Source of the DNA: Citrus sinensis
Taxonomy: Eukaryota > Streptophyta > Magnoliopsida > Sapindales > Rutaceae
Assembly (NCBI RefSeq): GCF_022201045.2
Contig: NC_068561.1
Location: forward strand, 19,718,501-19,782,500
Length of the DNA stretch: 64,000 bases
Direction of reading: 5' to 3'
Both the position numbers and the translations under genes were made by a program. Below the pieces are notes generated by a model that was given only the letters and a program-made list of their open reading frames with translations, searched no databases and had not been told where the DNA came from. Position 1 is the stretch's first letter. Each line of letters opens with the position of its first letter. Below are positions 28,679 through 40,720 of the stretch, piece after piece.

Positions 28679-29695
28679 AGCTGCCTTTGTGTCATACTGA
28701 TTCATTTCTCTTGCTTCTCCTCCCCTCATTGCGTAACAGTCGGGCAACTGTGGATCCTCCATTAATCCTCTACGTGCTTTTTTTTTTTTTGGGTGGTAAT
28801 GTGTCCAAAAAAGAACGTGAGCTACGGGGTTAGATGCCCTTCTATCCGTTTTACACTTGAAAGCGTTTTCAGACCTCTGCTGGGGATATTGCCTAGGTGA
28901 TGACCAATTGACGATGTCAGAAATGTACTAATTATGTAGATATTCGTTTTTAATTTTCTTTTGCGTTCAACTGTTCCCCCCACCATCCCTCTTCTTTTCT
29001 CTTATTTTCCTAGCCTTAATTCTCATTTGATTTTGGTTGGGAAATACAAGAATCCCATATCTATTGAGTGCTTTAACCTTTTTTGTTCTTCCCTTTATAT
29101 CATTGACACGACACTAGTGCTTGAAATTGTTCACTTTTCAGACAGTTTATGTTGGTCGTTCCTTTTTTTTATTTTTTATTTTTATTCTTTTGTTGACATT
29201 AAACTATTTTTCCTTTTTATTTTTTATTTACCGTTTATTTTTTGGCTGTTGTCTATTGATCGTTCAAATGCTGAATTCTCGGGCTGGGGAGCTGAATTAT
29301 TTGAAAAACTTGCATTAATTGTTCGTATTCAATCTTAAAAGGAAAATTTATTCAAAGATTACACTTGTGAATTTGGAAATTTTTAGCCCACAAAGGAATC
29401 AAAATAGTCAATAACCACTGCTTTTTCGAATATTTTGCGCAATTTCTAATTAATATTCTACAACACAGACAGCTCTAATAGATACAGCCTCTGGTCTCAC
29501 CGTAGCAAATGATAACTATTTATTAAAACAATAATAGTAACTACAAATAGCAAAAGAATATGACCAGTAAAAATGGATTACTCTAACTAAACGTTTGAAT
29601 GTGATTTACAGAATTAACAGGTATATAGATTACCTGCCAGGGACTTAGTAAATTTATACTCATCATGTCGTGGAACCACCGTCCACAAGCATGCA
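28679..29695. other. Convergent intergenic region
   Basis: 3' flanks of the PP2A gene (plus) and the LPP-delta gene (minus). T-rich and AT-rich, with no gene. A 125-residue plus-strand frame at 28961-29338 is Phe/Leu-rich and looks like translated T-rich UTR or spacer. Confidence 0.6.
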
Positions 29696-32548
29696 TTATA
29701 ATCTCAAGTGAGCGAAAACTGATGGAGCAAGGTCTACCACTGACCATGCAAGGCCTGCATATTGAAGGAACCTAATGCCGGTATCAACATCAAAAATGTC
29801 CTGTCCGGAGAAAAAGAATAATTTTTGGGCATAACTTGATTGCTTAATCTTATCCGATTCCTTTCCCTTGACTGGTGCATTAAGCATGGGGATGTAGCTG
29901 GTTGACTTTATTGGGATGCCCAAGGTGTTTGATATTACAGGAACAATCCATTTTGCAAGAGCCTTGCTACAGAACTTCACAAGAAGTATTGTTGGCATTC
30001 CCACAAGAATTCTTCCTACAAAGGCAGGGATTGACAGTTGTGGGCTAAAGATGACTGGAGCCGCTTCATGGTGGAACTGGTAGTACGTAAGGTGGACTCC
30101 AGCCACCTGCACAAAATTGCCACTTTAGTTTATGAAACTTAATCATGAATGCATGTATGCACAAGTTCTTCCCCTTTCTTTATTAGATAACATGACATAT
30201 ATAATAAACAAATGCAAAAATAAAACTTAGCAAACATTAATGGATGGTATTTAAAGTAATATGCATAAAAGACCAACTGTTAGTACTATGTATGAGTTTA
30301 GATAAAATATTTCCTGGAATTAAAGGAAATGTTCTAGGAAGCCAGGACTTGAGAAAAGTTTTTGGCACCAAGAACTAAATTGAACATTCAATGATTCCAT
30401 CAATTTTGCTGGTTCTAGAAGATGGCCTTCCACCAACAACTGACATTGGGCTCATAGTTAATTCAAGATCAGTAAGTAATAAAATTTGAAGAGATGAGAA
30501 TGAACAGAAACATCACCATGTACCATTTCTTCTAATGTTTCAGATGAATTATGAAGAGAGTAAAATTAGAGTTCAGCTAAGCATGATTTCAAAGGCAAAT
30601 GAGTGAACAAGTGCTTACAATTCCCAATGCGACTCCATTAAAGGCTGTATGGAACTCAAAGCTTGGAGTCGGAAGCTCTGGAGTTGGATAAGCAAAGAGC
30701 AACAGGAAGCTGAGGGCAGACCAAAAAGATAAAACTGCAAGAGAAATAATGTTGCAGAATAAGAAGACACACTAAAACAAGATGAACTGCAGCTTTGATT
30801 TCTGGATGCAATTAATGACATTTCAGTTCAAATATGACCAAATTCCACAGATAATCATAATTTGAAATCAAGAGCGTTCTAACCAAAACTACGCCTACCA
30901 TTTTGTCCTGAGATAATGAAGTTGTCAACATATTCGTGGACAGTAAGCCAAAATGCAAGGACCGCCAATCCTAAAGCCAGCCCGGCAATGATGTCAACCA
31001 AACTGTGCATGCCAAGGTAAATTCTTCCTACCAAGAAAACACTATTTCAGTAAAGGAATTTCCAATAAGAAAATTAACAATGCTGCTGATTTCTTAAACA
31101 AAGTTAAACCTACCTACAGCAATGAGGCCCACAAGCAAGCAAAAAAGGGCAACTCCAGCAAACTGAGTAACGGCATAATTATTTTGGGAATAAGATAGGA
31201 CATAGTGCAAAAGATATCTGGAATACAAGCCCGAAAAGAAACAATTAGTGCAAAGCATAAACTCTAGAATGCTAAAGTGGAAGGAAAGTCATTTAACTAG
31301 CGTCCTCCAAATTGATGCACATACTTTCAGAACAATTTACTACTGATATTCAATAAAGAATATCTACCAACTGACAACTTATCAATTAAATATATATGCT
31401 CAGCTTTGTATCCTCACAACTTGGAATTCCTTGGAGGCAACTACTTTAGCAACTTGGAAAACATGAGCTATGTTAATGTGTAAGAATTAGGAACTTGGTG
31501 AAAGATGCATACACCATATGCTTTAAACTGCCGAGGAATACGACTTCATTTTCATTTTAACATATTCTGAAACCAGCTTGAATAACTATAACTACTTTAC
31601 TTTCTATTAAGCCTTTTTCACAACATCTCATTTCGAGACTGCTCTAGAACTCAATACCTCAAATTCCTGCGGCACTCATGGCATTGCCCAGTAAATTTCA
31701 GTATATAGTATGAAGGAAAAGCAAAGAATTGCACAGGAAAAAGTGAACACGAGAAGGAATCATGAGTACCCTGCTAAGCAAACTGTATTGAGAGTGTGAG
31801 AAGAAGGCAATCCATATTCCAAGGCATTCTCTTTCTCATCTTTTGTGGCAGTTACTCTCCTCACAGGAGGGCAACTTGGTCTAGGAGCTGATACTGTATC
31901 CTATATAAAACACAACACCAAACAAAAACAAAAGAACTAGCTTCATGACTTCAATTTCAGTCTTACAATCAAAATTGAAAAACTGTGAACATCACGTAAC
32001 TAATAAATTAAATACCTTTATAGTGTTCCCTAAATAATCACAAAAGGCCATCAAAAGAGTCATGTGCCGAGCCAATTTCACATGCCCACTCTACAATAAA
32101 ACAAAAAAAAAAAAGAATTTACATCACAACATGAACATAAATCAAGCCTTAGCACAAATAGATGAAAAAGAAAACATACCCAGAAGACCAAAGGCAAAAA
32201 TCCAGTGTAAAATGGCACTGAAACAACGCAAGACAAGCCAGAAAACAGAGAATCCAAAAACTTATGCTGGTATTTCTGCACAAACCCACAAAAGCAAAAC
32301 TCTATTAAAGTCAACATACAATGAAAAAAAATCAAATTTTGGAATATGGGTATTGTTCAATTTGGTGGAAAGAATCTTGAGACCTGGATCTGGAGAATGA
32401 AAGCGGTGCCAATGATGACATAGTGAGTCACCCAAGGCTGCAGCAAAGATCTGAGCTTTTGAGTCACATTTAGACATGAAGATATCATAATCCACGACAC
32501 AATCCCACCTAAGGTCGCCACTTGCCACGCTGCTAATACGCTCTCCAT
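29696..32548 (-). CDS. LPPD: Lipid phosphate phosphatase delta (long-chain-base 1-phosphate phosphatase type)
   Basis: Eight exons on the minus strand: 32548-32384, 32275-32180, 32090-32016, 31900-31770, 31217-31114, 31027-30899, 30734-30619 and 30106-29696. They join in phase to 408 residues with GT-AG borders. The PAP2-type catalytic triad of motifs is complete: K112-x6-RP (KDTVSAPRP), the PSSH block (144-147), and R192-x5-H198-x3-D202 in GRIYLGMHSLVD. Several hydrophobic segments surround them, as in the ER-membrane sphingoid-base phosphate phosphatases. The family dephosphorylates sphingosine/phytosphingosine 1-phosphate and in Arabidopsis affects ABA and stomatal responses. It lies next to PP2A as in Arabidopsis (At3g58490/58500, from memory). 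The start ATG begins MESVLAAWQ and fits the family. Confidence 0.96.
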
Positions 32549-33330
32549 TTTATCTTCTTCCCTCTTCAATGAGAGAGGGATCAAAAATCAAAAGGAAGAA
32601 GACTTTAGAGAGAGTGAATTTGAATATAAAGAGAAAAACTAGAAATCTTTGTTTGAATTGTCTTGGCCGAACATCCAAGGTCCACTACGAGGAAGAAGAA
32701 CGAATTTCAGTTCGGTATTTAATCAATAGGTACCCTCAGTTTTATGTTTTATCGAATCAAGACTTATATTTACAATTTTTGTTATATAAATCCCTTGTCC
32801 CGTTATCCTGTGGCCCCTGCTTCTGGCTTTTCTGCGATGATCAAACTTACTGTATGTGTAATTGCGTATGATATCAAGTTTTTTCCTTTTTTCTTTTTTT
32901 ATATACATTGTATGATATCAACTTTAAAATATCATATGTTGGTGTCATTTAAAAAAAAAAAAAGATTTGTTGATGTCACTTAATATTGCATAGAGGTCTC
33001 CCCACTTGTTGGGTAGAATTTATCATGTTAAAGTTTGCATTTAGTTAAATTTAATATTGAAAATATAAAATTCATTAACAATCCAAATATATTGTTACTA
33101 CAACTAAAAAAAATCCTCTGAGATTAGTTTATAATTATGTTCTCACTAATATTTTAAAAAAAAATCTATCTCCATCAATATTTGTGAAAAAGAAAATATT
33201 AAATAATTTAAATTTTCATGAGAACTCGAGTATGTGCCATTAATAAAATTGAGAATCAAAACCTTAATTAGAGTTACCTTACGTGAATTTTTCTTTAAAA
33301 AATTTTTTAAGTGAATTTCATTATACTAAC
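32549..33330. other. LPP-delta upstream region
   Basis: Promoter and spacer. Pyrimidine/purine-rich close to the ATG, then AT-rich with A-runs near 32950. No gene recognised. Confidence 0.45.
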
Positions 33331-33343
33331 TATCAATTTATTA

Positions 33344-33599
33344 AACTACTTGAGTTTAGCCCAAGTGGCTAGAGTTCGAGTCCCCGCAGACGCATTACAG
33401 GGGTTTAATTTAAATTTCATTTCTTGGAGTCTCAGAGCTTAAGTGAAGGCAATATTTCTTTCAGAATGGGAGTTGGGCGTCCCTCGAATATTTGAGAGGG
33501 TTAAAAAAATCTGAGCGGTGCCATATTAAAATTGATGTAAACTGGTTTCAGTAATTTGTATGGTGTAAATATCATTAGCAATAGTTCTCCTAAAAAAAA
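33344..33599 (+). mobile_element. tRNA-derived SINE, complete, 256 bp
   Basis: The perfect 13-bp direct repeat TATCAATTTATTA at 33331-33343 and 33600-33612 flanks it. The head carries A-box-like TTTAGCCCAAGTGG and B-box GAGTTCGAGTCCC (about 33373-33385). The tail ends in TCTCCTAAAAAAAA. The 3' half (CCTCGAATATTTGAGAGGG, GGTGCCAT, AGCAATAGTTCTC) is shared with the SINE at 34350-34706. Confidence 0.9.
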
Positions 33600-34349
33600 T
33601 ATCAATTTATTATATTTATATATAATTTTGATGGATGATATCACAGATGAACATCACATACTAAAAATAGTAGAGTAAGGAAATGATTAACAAAAATACA
33701 TAAGATAGTTCTAATCCGTAAAAGGTAAACATTTAAGGACCTATACGGCATAGTCTCATTTTTTATTTTATTGTCCGTTACTCGTTATTAATATTGTTTT
33801 TCAATAATGAGATGCGTGAGCCAGGGGCTGGGCTTCCGCTGGATTTAGGTGGCAAAGTAAAGTCAGCCAGCGACGCGTAAATAAAAAGGACAACCATTTA
33901 AATACTTTGATCCCAATTGTTTTTTTTTTTTTTTCCTTGAGAAAAAAAAAATTCCCTTTGATCCATTCATTCACAAATACCTATTTTATCCAGTTTCATT
34001 ATAAAATATTATTACTTACTTGGTTTATGAACTTAATATCTCATATTAAAATGTGATATATATATATATATATACATAATTTGTACATTTAGACTTATAA
34101 AGGGTTTTACTTGTACATATACTTCCAAATGATCACATGACACGATATTTCGAGGAAGGATGGTAGCTCTCCCAAAACATGCCCGTGACACAAAGTTGAC
34201 CATTGACCAAATATGAGCACATCAAAGATTTTCGATTAATTATTATTATTATTATTTTTTATTTTGGCTACTAGAAGAAGGTTGACCAATCTAATCTAAC
34301 ACCTAAATATGAAATTAATAATTTAATCATAATAATTGTTTGACAGATT

Positions 34350-34706
34350 TTTTTTTTTTAAAGAGAACTATTGCTCATGCATCAACTCTGATATAGCACC
34401 GTTCAAATTTTTTAACTCTCTCAAATATTCGAGGGACGTTCAACTCCACTCCTAGGAGAAAGATTGTCTCAAATATTCAAGAGATGTCCAATTATACTCT
34501 TAGGAGAAAGATTATCTTAGGATTGTCTTAAATATTCGAGAGATGTCCAATTATACTCCTAGGAGAAAGATTATCTTTACTTAAACTCCGTAGCTATAAA
34601 AAAAATATTTAATTAAATTACTGCAATACACCTGTGGGAGCTCGAACCTCTTCCTTCACAATTATGAAGGAGTGGTTTTAGCTATTTGAGCTAAGCCCAA
34701 GTGGTT
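34350..34706 (-). mobile_element. tRNA-derived SINE, minus strand, with internal tandem triplication
   Basis: The 15-bp flanks ATTGTTTGACAGATT (34335-34349) and ATTGTTCGACAGATT (34707-34721) form a target duplication with one mismatch. On the minus strand the head has TTAGCTCAAATAGC and the B-box GGTTCGAGCTCCC; the T-run at 34350-34359 is the A-tail. The same family as 33344-33599, but enlarged by a 48-59 bp unit present three times at about 34423-34580. Confidence 0.88.
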
Positions 34707-34721
34707 ATTGTTCGACAGATT

Positions 34722-36318
34722 CTAATTTAAAGAATTTTGCGGTGTGGCCGTGGCGGTCATTTGGATCGTGCCAAACATGTCGTTTTCAATTATTCACTTT
34801 GGCAAATCCGACGATTATCACTATGTTTAATTGGACGGCTGTGATTTGTTTGTCTTCAACAACTTTACAGGCACTTATTTGTTCTTTGAGTAGGTTCTTT
34901 TACACCACTCAAAATTCCACGTAAAACTTATCTTTGGTGGAAATTATCTAAATAATTAAAGATAAATTAATTAATTTTTTTATTTCGAATAGGAATTCAA
35001 TTAAATACTTAAATAATTTATTCTTTTAACAAATTATTAACAACCATCCTATTTCATAATTTATGTTTACATCTTAAACTTTAATTGAAAAAATTATAAG
35101 AGGCTAGAGTTATGAAGATAAAATATACGTTATTAAAAAAATAATTAAGATTTCAGGATTTGTATGTATTTTATAAATAAAAATTTTAAAAATACTTTTT
35201 AAGGATAAAATTTTATGAGAAAATAATTTTTAATATATAAATTTGTATTTTATAAATTAAACTGCGAATTTTAGAAAATACAATTTAAAAGGAGGGTTAT
35301 AAAGATTTTAGAGGGGAGTTATTTAAAAGCTCCACTCTTGTTTTGTGTGTATGTTTAAGAGACCAACCCAAATGTATTTATGGTCAATTCAAATGGAGTC
35401 CGAATATTCCAATGCAGTCCGAATTTTCTCCTAACTCTTTTTTTATTAAATGGTAAAATAGAATAACAAATAATGCTATGAATTATAAAATTGATCAACC
35501 AATAAATTAGCCTCACAACACAACATTACTCGAGAGTTGAGATGAAATTATTGGTATATTACTTTAGAACATAAATACACTCACGCTAGTAATCATCAAA
35601 TAAAAAATAAGAAAAGAAAATAGTATATTCTTATTATTAGTAACAAGGAACTAAAAAGAATACGAGGAGCATATTTTGATTTTCCAAAAAGAATAATTTA
35701 ATTTCCGAGGATGTTGGTCAGCAGTTACTCTCATTGCTGAAAACACGCAAATCGTATTTATGAGATTGGTTTGGTTTTCTATTATAAGTAGTTTAATATC
35801 ATAATCCCGTTGGTTAGTGTGGTACTTGTTGGGCAGCACCGACTGCAGGTCTCAAGAGAATTTTCTTTACTAATAAGGTCAGTTTCAGATTATAAATAAT
35901 AATTCCATATATGTACAAAAAGTTGGACTGGGGAGAATAAAGTAATGGGAGACCTTTATGCTTACTTTATACTGTTATTTGTCAACTTTTTTATTTAAAA
36001 AAAAAGGATAATTAGATACTCTTATTTCAGTTGAGGCTGCAGGTTTAAACAAATTATGGAACGTAAAATATTTCTAAAATCGATCACCAACAAGAGTAAA
36101 TTAGTAATAGTAACACTTGTGTCTTTAGTTGCGATACTTCATATCGTCCAATCTAGATTAGAATTTGATTTATTTTATTTCAAGGAATTTAAATACAAGA
36201 CTTTATGTTAAATTTTGTTTTGATACCATTCCCATGAAGAGTAACAACGGCGAGTTACCAATGACCTAAAAATTTAGGCTTGAAGGTAACGTTCCAAACA
36301 CAGACCATTTATACAATA

Positions 36319-36349
<31 letters not shown>

Positions 36350-37687
36350 CAGGCCACTACTGTAATATAACTACCACAATAGAACTACAATAAACTGTAC
36401 AAGAATAATAACCAAACATTATTCTAACACTTAATTCCCACGCATCATCTTAATTCTTTTTTTTTTTAAATTTTTTTAATTAGTCATACTTGCCATCACA
36501 AACACCGAATGGATTAACGAGGTTAAGAGCTGAAGAACTTAACAATTTGCAAGGCGATGGACAAGGAGAGCGTAAAATACACGAAAGAATATATGATTAT
36601 GATTAAAACTAAACTAAAAGATAAGAAAAAATAAATATTCCTAAAGGAAATCTTATTATTATATCTTTATAACATAGCTAGTTTACAGATACTGATCTTT
36701 AATTTGGGAATACAAGTCCTTAAAATTAGGAATGACAATAAATGGGGTATGGTGGAAAGGCCTTCACCGTAAGGATGGGCCAAAATCCAAAAACCTGAAT
36801 TTAAAAATTGAGCCGAACCAATTAACGATTATTATATTTTGAAAAAATCGATTAGTTTAATCTAAAAAATCAAAAATTAAAAAAATTAGAAAATAAAATT
36901 GTAATTTTTAAAAAAATAATTAAAAATTAAAAAATAGAATCAAATTGCAAAAACTAAACCGAACTAAATTTGTGCCCCACCGTTGCTTCATGTCCCAACC
37001 TTACTTCGTCATCCGATAACTTGGGTTCTATTTAAACCCCATTAGGTGTCAGTCTTGCCAACGGCGGAACCACATGCATGTCTAAGGGCTAAGGACACCC
37101 CAAATTTTAAATAATTTTTAGAGTTGGGTGAAATGCAAATACATTGAGAAATTACCAATATCGGCTTTGCAATGTTTTGAGAACACATGTATGTATGTGA
37201 CAATTTAATCTATTAAATGAATGATGATTTCCTTACAAGAATGAATGATAGATGATTTTCTAGAGATGAAAAAAATCGTAAAATTCTCTTTTAATGTATA
37301 ATTGACTAGATGATATAAGATATCAATTATTTTAAAAATTATTTTCATATATTTAAAGATTTAAAACACATTGATGTTATTTTTGCTGCAACAGCTTCTT
37401 CTTTTTTTAATTTTTTATTTTTGGAGTTGCAAATTTGTCCTACAAATTAACTCTCAACCAAAAATCTCAACTCATCATAATACATGTCAGCCACACCGAA
37501 CAAAAATTTTGATTCTGACTTCTCCCGCAGAACCCCCGTCGAAATTAAATTGGGCCAAACTCGACCTGCATTTAAGAAGTCGGTTCATTCGCACCTACAT
37601 CCATTTATTGTTATTGAAGAGAAGGAGATTGCTTTAGTATTTATATGTGTACGCTAAAACCTCTCTCTTAATTTGTACGTTACCAAC
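34722..37687. other. AT-rich spacer and BAHD copy A upstream region
   Basis: Spacer with a (TA)n run at 36316-36335. From about 36606 to 37687 the sequence is the upstream segment of the BAHD tandem unit. It recurs at about 41165-42752 and at 43135-43345 plus 46212-47640. A TATA-like TATTTATATG lies at about 37638-37647, some 45 bases before the start codon. No other gene is seen. Confidence 0.5.
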
Positions 37688-39049
37688 ATGGAAATTGGCA
37701 TTGTCTCAAGAGAAGTTGTGAGGCCATCTTCACTCAATGTTCATCTTTTAAAGCCATTCAAAATTTCTCTTTTAGATCAACTCACTCCCACAACTTTTGC
37801 TCCACTCGTCCTCTTTTACCCCATGAAAAGTACACATCTAAAGGGTACCCAAATCTCAACGCAGCTCAAGGAGTCACTCTCAAAAACCCTAGAACACTTT
37901 TACCCTTTGGCCGGAAGAGTGAGAGACAATCTCATCATCAACGATTATGATGAGGGAGTTCCATACATTGAAACCCGCGTGAACACTCACTTGTTTGAGT
38001 TTCTTCAAAACCCTCCAATGGAACTATTGAACCAATGTCTCCCATACCCTCCATTTAGTTACCAACCAAATCCCGATCGAGTTCCCCAAGTTGCTGTACA
38101 ATTGAACACATTTGATTGTGGTGGCATAGCACTTGGCTTGTGCTTCTCACATAAGATCAATGATGGCGCCACAACAAGTGCTTTCCTCAGAAGTTGGGCT
38201 GCATTTTCTCGTGGAGCTTACCATAAAGCAGTAAAGTACAAAAACATATCTGAGGCATCAATGATTTTCCCTCCTCAAAACCCTTCGCCGAATCACCGTT
38301 TATCCGTAATGGAAAAGATTTGGTTCAGAGAAGCCAAGTACAAGACAAGAAGATTCGTGTTTGACGCGAAGGCCATAGCAACCCTAAGGTCTGAATGCAA
38401 AGGCGAACGTGTTCCCAATCCAACGCGCATTGAAGCATTGTCAGCATTCATTCTGAAGTCGGCCATGCTAGCTTCAAGATCAACAGCAAGTTCACGATTT
38501 GTATTGCATCAAGCGGTGAACCTTCGAAGACTAACAGAACCAAGGTTATCGCCCTGCTCTGTTGGGAACCTGTTTCTGTGGGCAACCGCCGCTTATAATA
38601 TGGAGCATGCAGCTGAAATGGAGCTGCATGGATTGGTGGCACGTATGAAGCAAGCTGTGGGGAAAATCAATAGTGAGTACTTAAAAACATTACATGGTGA
38701 TGAAGGGTTTCCAAAAGTGTGTGAGTATATAAAGAGAATCGAAGAGGTCTCTGCCCACAAAAATTTAGAAGCCTTCACATTTTCCAGTTGGGTCAAATTT
38801 GGTTTCAATGAAGTTGATTTTGGGTGGGGGAATCCAATTTGGAGCGGCATTTTTGGAGAAGTCGGTTCTAATTCTTTCCGAAATTTGACATTTTTTAAGG
38901 AAACAAGAAGTGCTAATTATGATAATGCAGTGGAGGCATGGGTGACATTAGATGAAAAAATAATGTCTGTATTGGAGCATGATCCTCAGTTTTTGGCCTT
39001 TGCTTCGCCGAATCCGAGCATATTATTGTTTGATGTTTGTGGATTCTGA
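37688..39049 (+). CDS. BAHD acyltransferase (vinorine-synthase-like), intact copy A
   Basis: Single exon of 453 residues, a normal BAHD length. The protein has the catalytic HxxxD motif as SHKIND (H155, D159) at the end of the N-terminal half, and the structural DFGWG motif at 377-381. The LFYP, FYPLAGR and QAVNLR blocks are typical of clade III enzymes such as vinorine synthase. BAHD enzymes move acyl groups from CoA thioesters onto alcohols or amines in specialised metabolism; the substrate cannot be read from sequence. ATG at 37688 gives MEIGIVSREVV and is conserved in both pseudogene copies; an upstream in-frame TTG is not a start. It is the only copy of the three without disabling changes. 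Confidence 0.95.
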   Translation: MEIGIVSREVVRPSSLNVHLLKPFKISLLDQLTPTTFAPLVLFYPMKSTHLKGTQISTQLKESLSKTLEHFYPLAGRVRDNLIINDYDEGVPYIETRVNTHLFEFLQNPPMELLNQCLPYPPFSYQPNPDRVPQVAVQLNTFDCGGIALGLCFSHKINDGATTSAFLRSWAAFSRGAYHKAVKYKNISEASMIFPPQNPSPNHRLSVMEKIWFREAKYKTRRFVFDAKAIATLRSECKGERVPNPTRIEALSAFILKSAMLASRSTASSRFVLHQAVNLRRLTEPRLSPCSVGNLFLWATAAYNMEHAAEMELHGLVARMKQAVGKINSEYLKTLHGDEGFPKVCEYIKRIEEVSAHKNLEAFTFSSWVKFGFNEVDFGWGNPIWSGIFGEVGSNSFRNLTFFKETRSANYDNAVEAWVTLDEKIMSVLEHDPQFLAFASPNPSILLFDVCGF

Positions 39050-39659
39050 AAGTTTTTTTGTTCGTGATGAATGACACTGGCTAGCTAGCGAGTGGCTACT
39101 ACTAAGCAATTGATGGTGGTGATAGATTTTGAAGATGGCAAGTAGCTGAGTTATTCGAAATGCATGCATGTACTGCGACAAAATAAAGGTTGATATTGTA
39201 AAAATAAATGAATAAATAAATAAATAAATAAATAAAAGCGATAATATATAACCTCCGGATCCCTGTTTTTTTTTTTTTTTTCTTTTTTATTGATTTTACA
39301 AGTTACGGCATAAATTTATGTATTTGTTTTCCAGCCAACAGATGCACTAAAAAAAGAAAAGAAAAAAAAAACATGAATTTTGATGGATAAATTCTCAAGT
39401 CTCAACTATATGATGGGTACTTGCATCATTTTCATAGGTTTTACTAAAAGAAACAATTAGTTTGAACTGGCACGAAAGTAGCAGGCCGATAAAAAGCATA
39501 TATAACTAAGTCAGCCCCCAAGATTGTGGTCGGTGGTTTCAACCATATGATGGGTACTTGGATCATATTCATAGGTAATAGTAGTATTAATCAATCAAAT
39601 TTTTATTACTATTCTATGGGCATCTGTCTTACCAATCACATTCCAAATTACTGAAGATG
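39050..39659. other. 3' flank of BAHD copy A
   Basis: Non-coding. It contains an (AAAT)n tract at about 39205-39235 and a short duplicated block: TATGATGGGTACTTG occurs near 39409 and near 39545. The same flank follows copy C. Confidence 0.5.
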
Positions 39660-39664
39660 GATAG

Positions 39665-40715
39665 TGTTTTCAACTGATTTTGGGGTAGGAAAATCCAAAA
39701 TCAATCTTCAACAATGAATTTATATTTTTGGGGGAGATGGGGTACCTCACTAGTTTATTGTGTGCGGTGCGGTGTATCTGAAATGCGGGGAGGTGAGAAA
39801 GGGAGAGAGAGTGGTAACAATGGTGGAAGATCAGAAACAAGAGAGGTATCCTTCAAAATGAGCTTCACGCCTGCAAAACAATGAAATAGAGGTTGGAGGT
39901 GAAGCCAGGGGTACCCCGGCGTTCACACTCCGACGCTCAAGTTAGCAAACTCAAGCTTTTATTGCAAAGAGAGCTAGCTAGCCCTCTGTAAATTAGGGTT
40001 TAAGGTTGAAGAAAACCTCTTTTTTGGAGTGTGAGTGTTTTTGGGCGAATGAGAGCATGATGGAGAATGAAACCTAGGCGCCTTTATATATGGAGTACCT
40101 TAGCTGCCACGTGGCATACCCTTTTTGGCTAACGTCCTTTTACCGCTTTTATGATTCTTGGGGCCGTTATGTGCATGTTCGCGGCGTATCTCATCTTTTG
40201 GAAACGTGGCGTGCGCTGGAGAGTGGTCCAGGGTACCTCTGCAGTAGCTGTCGGGTAGGCGGCTAGGGACCACTGTCCTTGGGACAGTGTCCTTCACTTT
40301 TGGCAGAGGTAGCAGAAGGCTGTCCCTCCTTTTAGCACGTCGCTTTTGATTCTTAATTCTGACAAAATCAAATGATATCTTTTAGGAGGCGGAGACGTTT
40401 CTCATGGCGGATATTTTCGGTGGATTCTCTTGCATCCGCTTTGCCGGGTACCTCGAATTACATGGGGTACCCCCTATTACGCAGGGTACCCCTATCTGTA
40501 TGGGATACCTCTATTTGTATGGGGTACCTCTATTTGTATGGGGTACCTCTATTTGTGTGGGATACCTCTAATTGTGCAGGGTACCTCTATTTATACGGGG
40601 TACCTCAAGTCATGTCGGGCACCTCGGATTATGTAGGGTACCTCCGATTGTGCTGATATCATTCCATTGGCTGACACGTGGCGCTCTATTACCTTTCCCA
40701 TCTTTCCCTCAAACA
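39665..40715 (-). mobile_element. Solo LTR, 1051 bp (Ty3/gypsy-like), probably minus strand
   Basis: The element begins TGTTTTC and ends TCAAACA (TG...CA). It is flanked by the 5-bp duplication GATAG at 39660-39664 and 40716-40720. The copy C 3' flank reads TACGGATAGAATAAATTAAT near 49651-49670 without insert, giving an empty site. On the minus strand a TATA-like CATATATAAAGG at about 40086-40097 is followed by AATAAA and a GCGTCGGAGTG-type motif, as in R/U5 of plant gypsy LTRs. No internal retroelement sequence remains, so it arose by LTR-LTR recombination. Gypsy assignment rests on this motif and is tentative. Confidence 0.85.
40449..40657. repeat. 19-bp minisatellite, 11 units, inside the solo LTR
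   Basis: Eleven consecutive 19-bp units with consensus TACCTCTATTTGTATGGGG, each joined through a GGGTACC-like block. Two central units are identical, and the outer ones diverge (TACCTCAAGTCATGTCGGG, CACCTCGGATTATGTAGGG). In the inferred minus orientation of the LTR it lies in U3, roughly 350 bases upstream of the TATA-like box. Confidence 0.93.
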
Positions 40716-40720
40716 GATAG

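Noticed and set aside
37673..37687. Longer start for the intact BAHD gene
   Set aside because: The extension depends on TTG as start codon. ATG at 37688 matches the family and both paralogues.
38448..38850. Minus-strand frames opposite the BAHD gene, repeated at 48407-48809
   Set aside because: They are antisense shadows conserved only because the sense copies are similar.
40372..40656. Repetitive Gly/Tyr/Leu proteins of 68 and 94 residues
   Set aside because: They are produced by the 19-bp minisatellite of the solo LTR; every frame of such a repeat looks open and repetitive.
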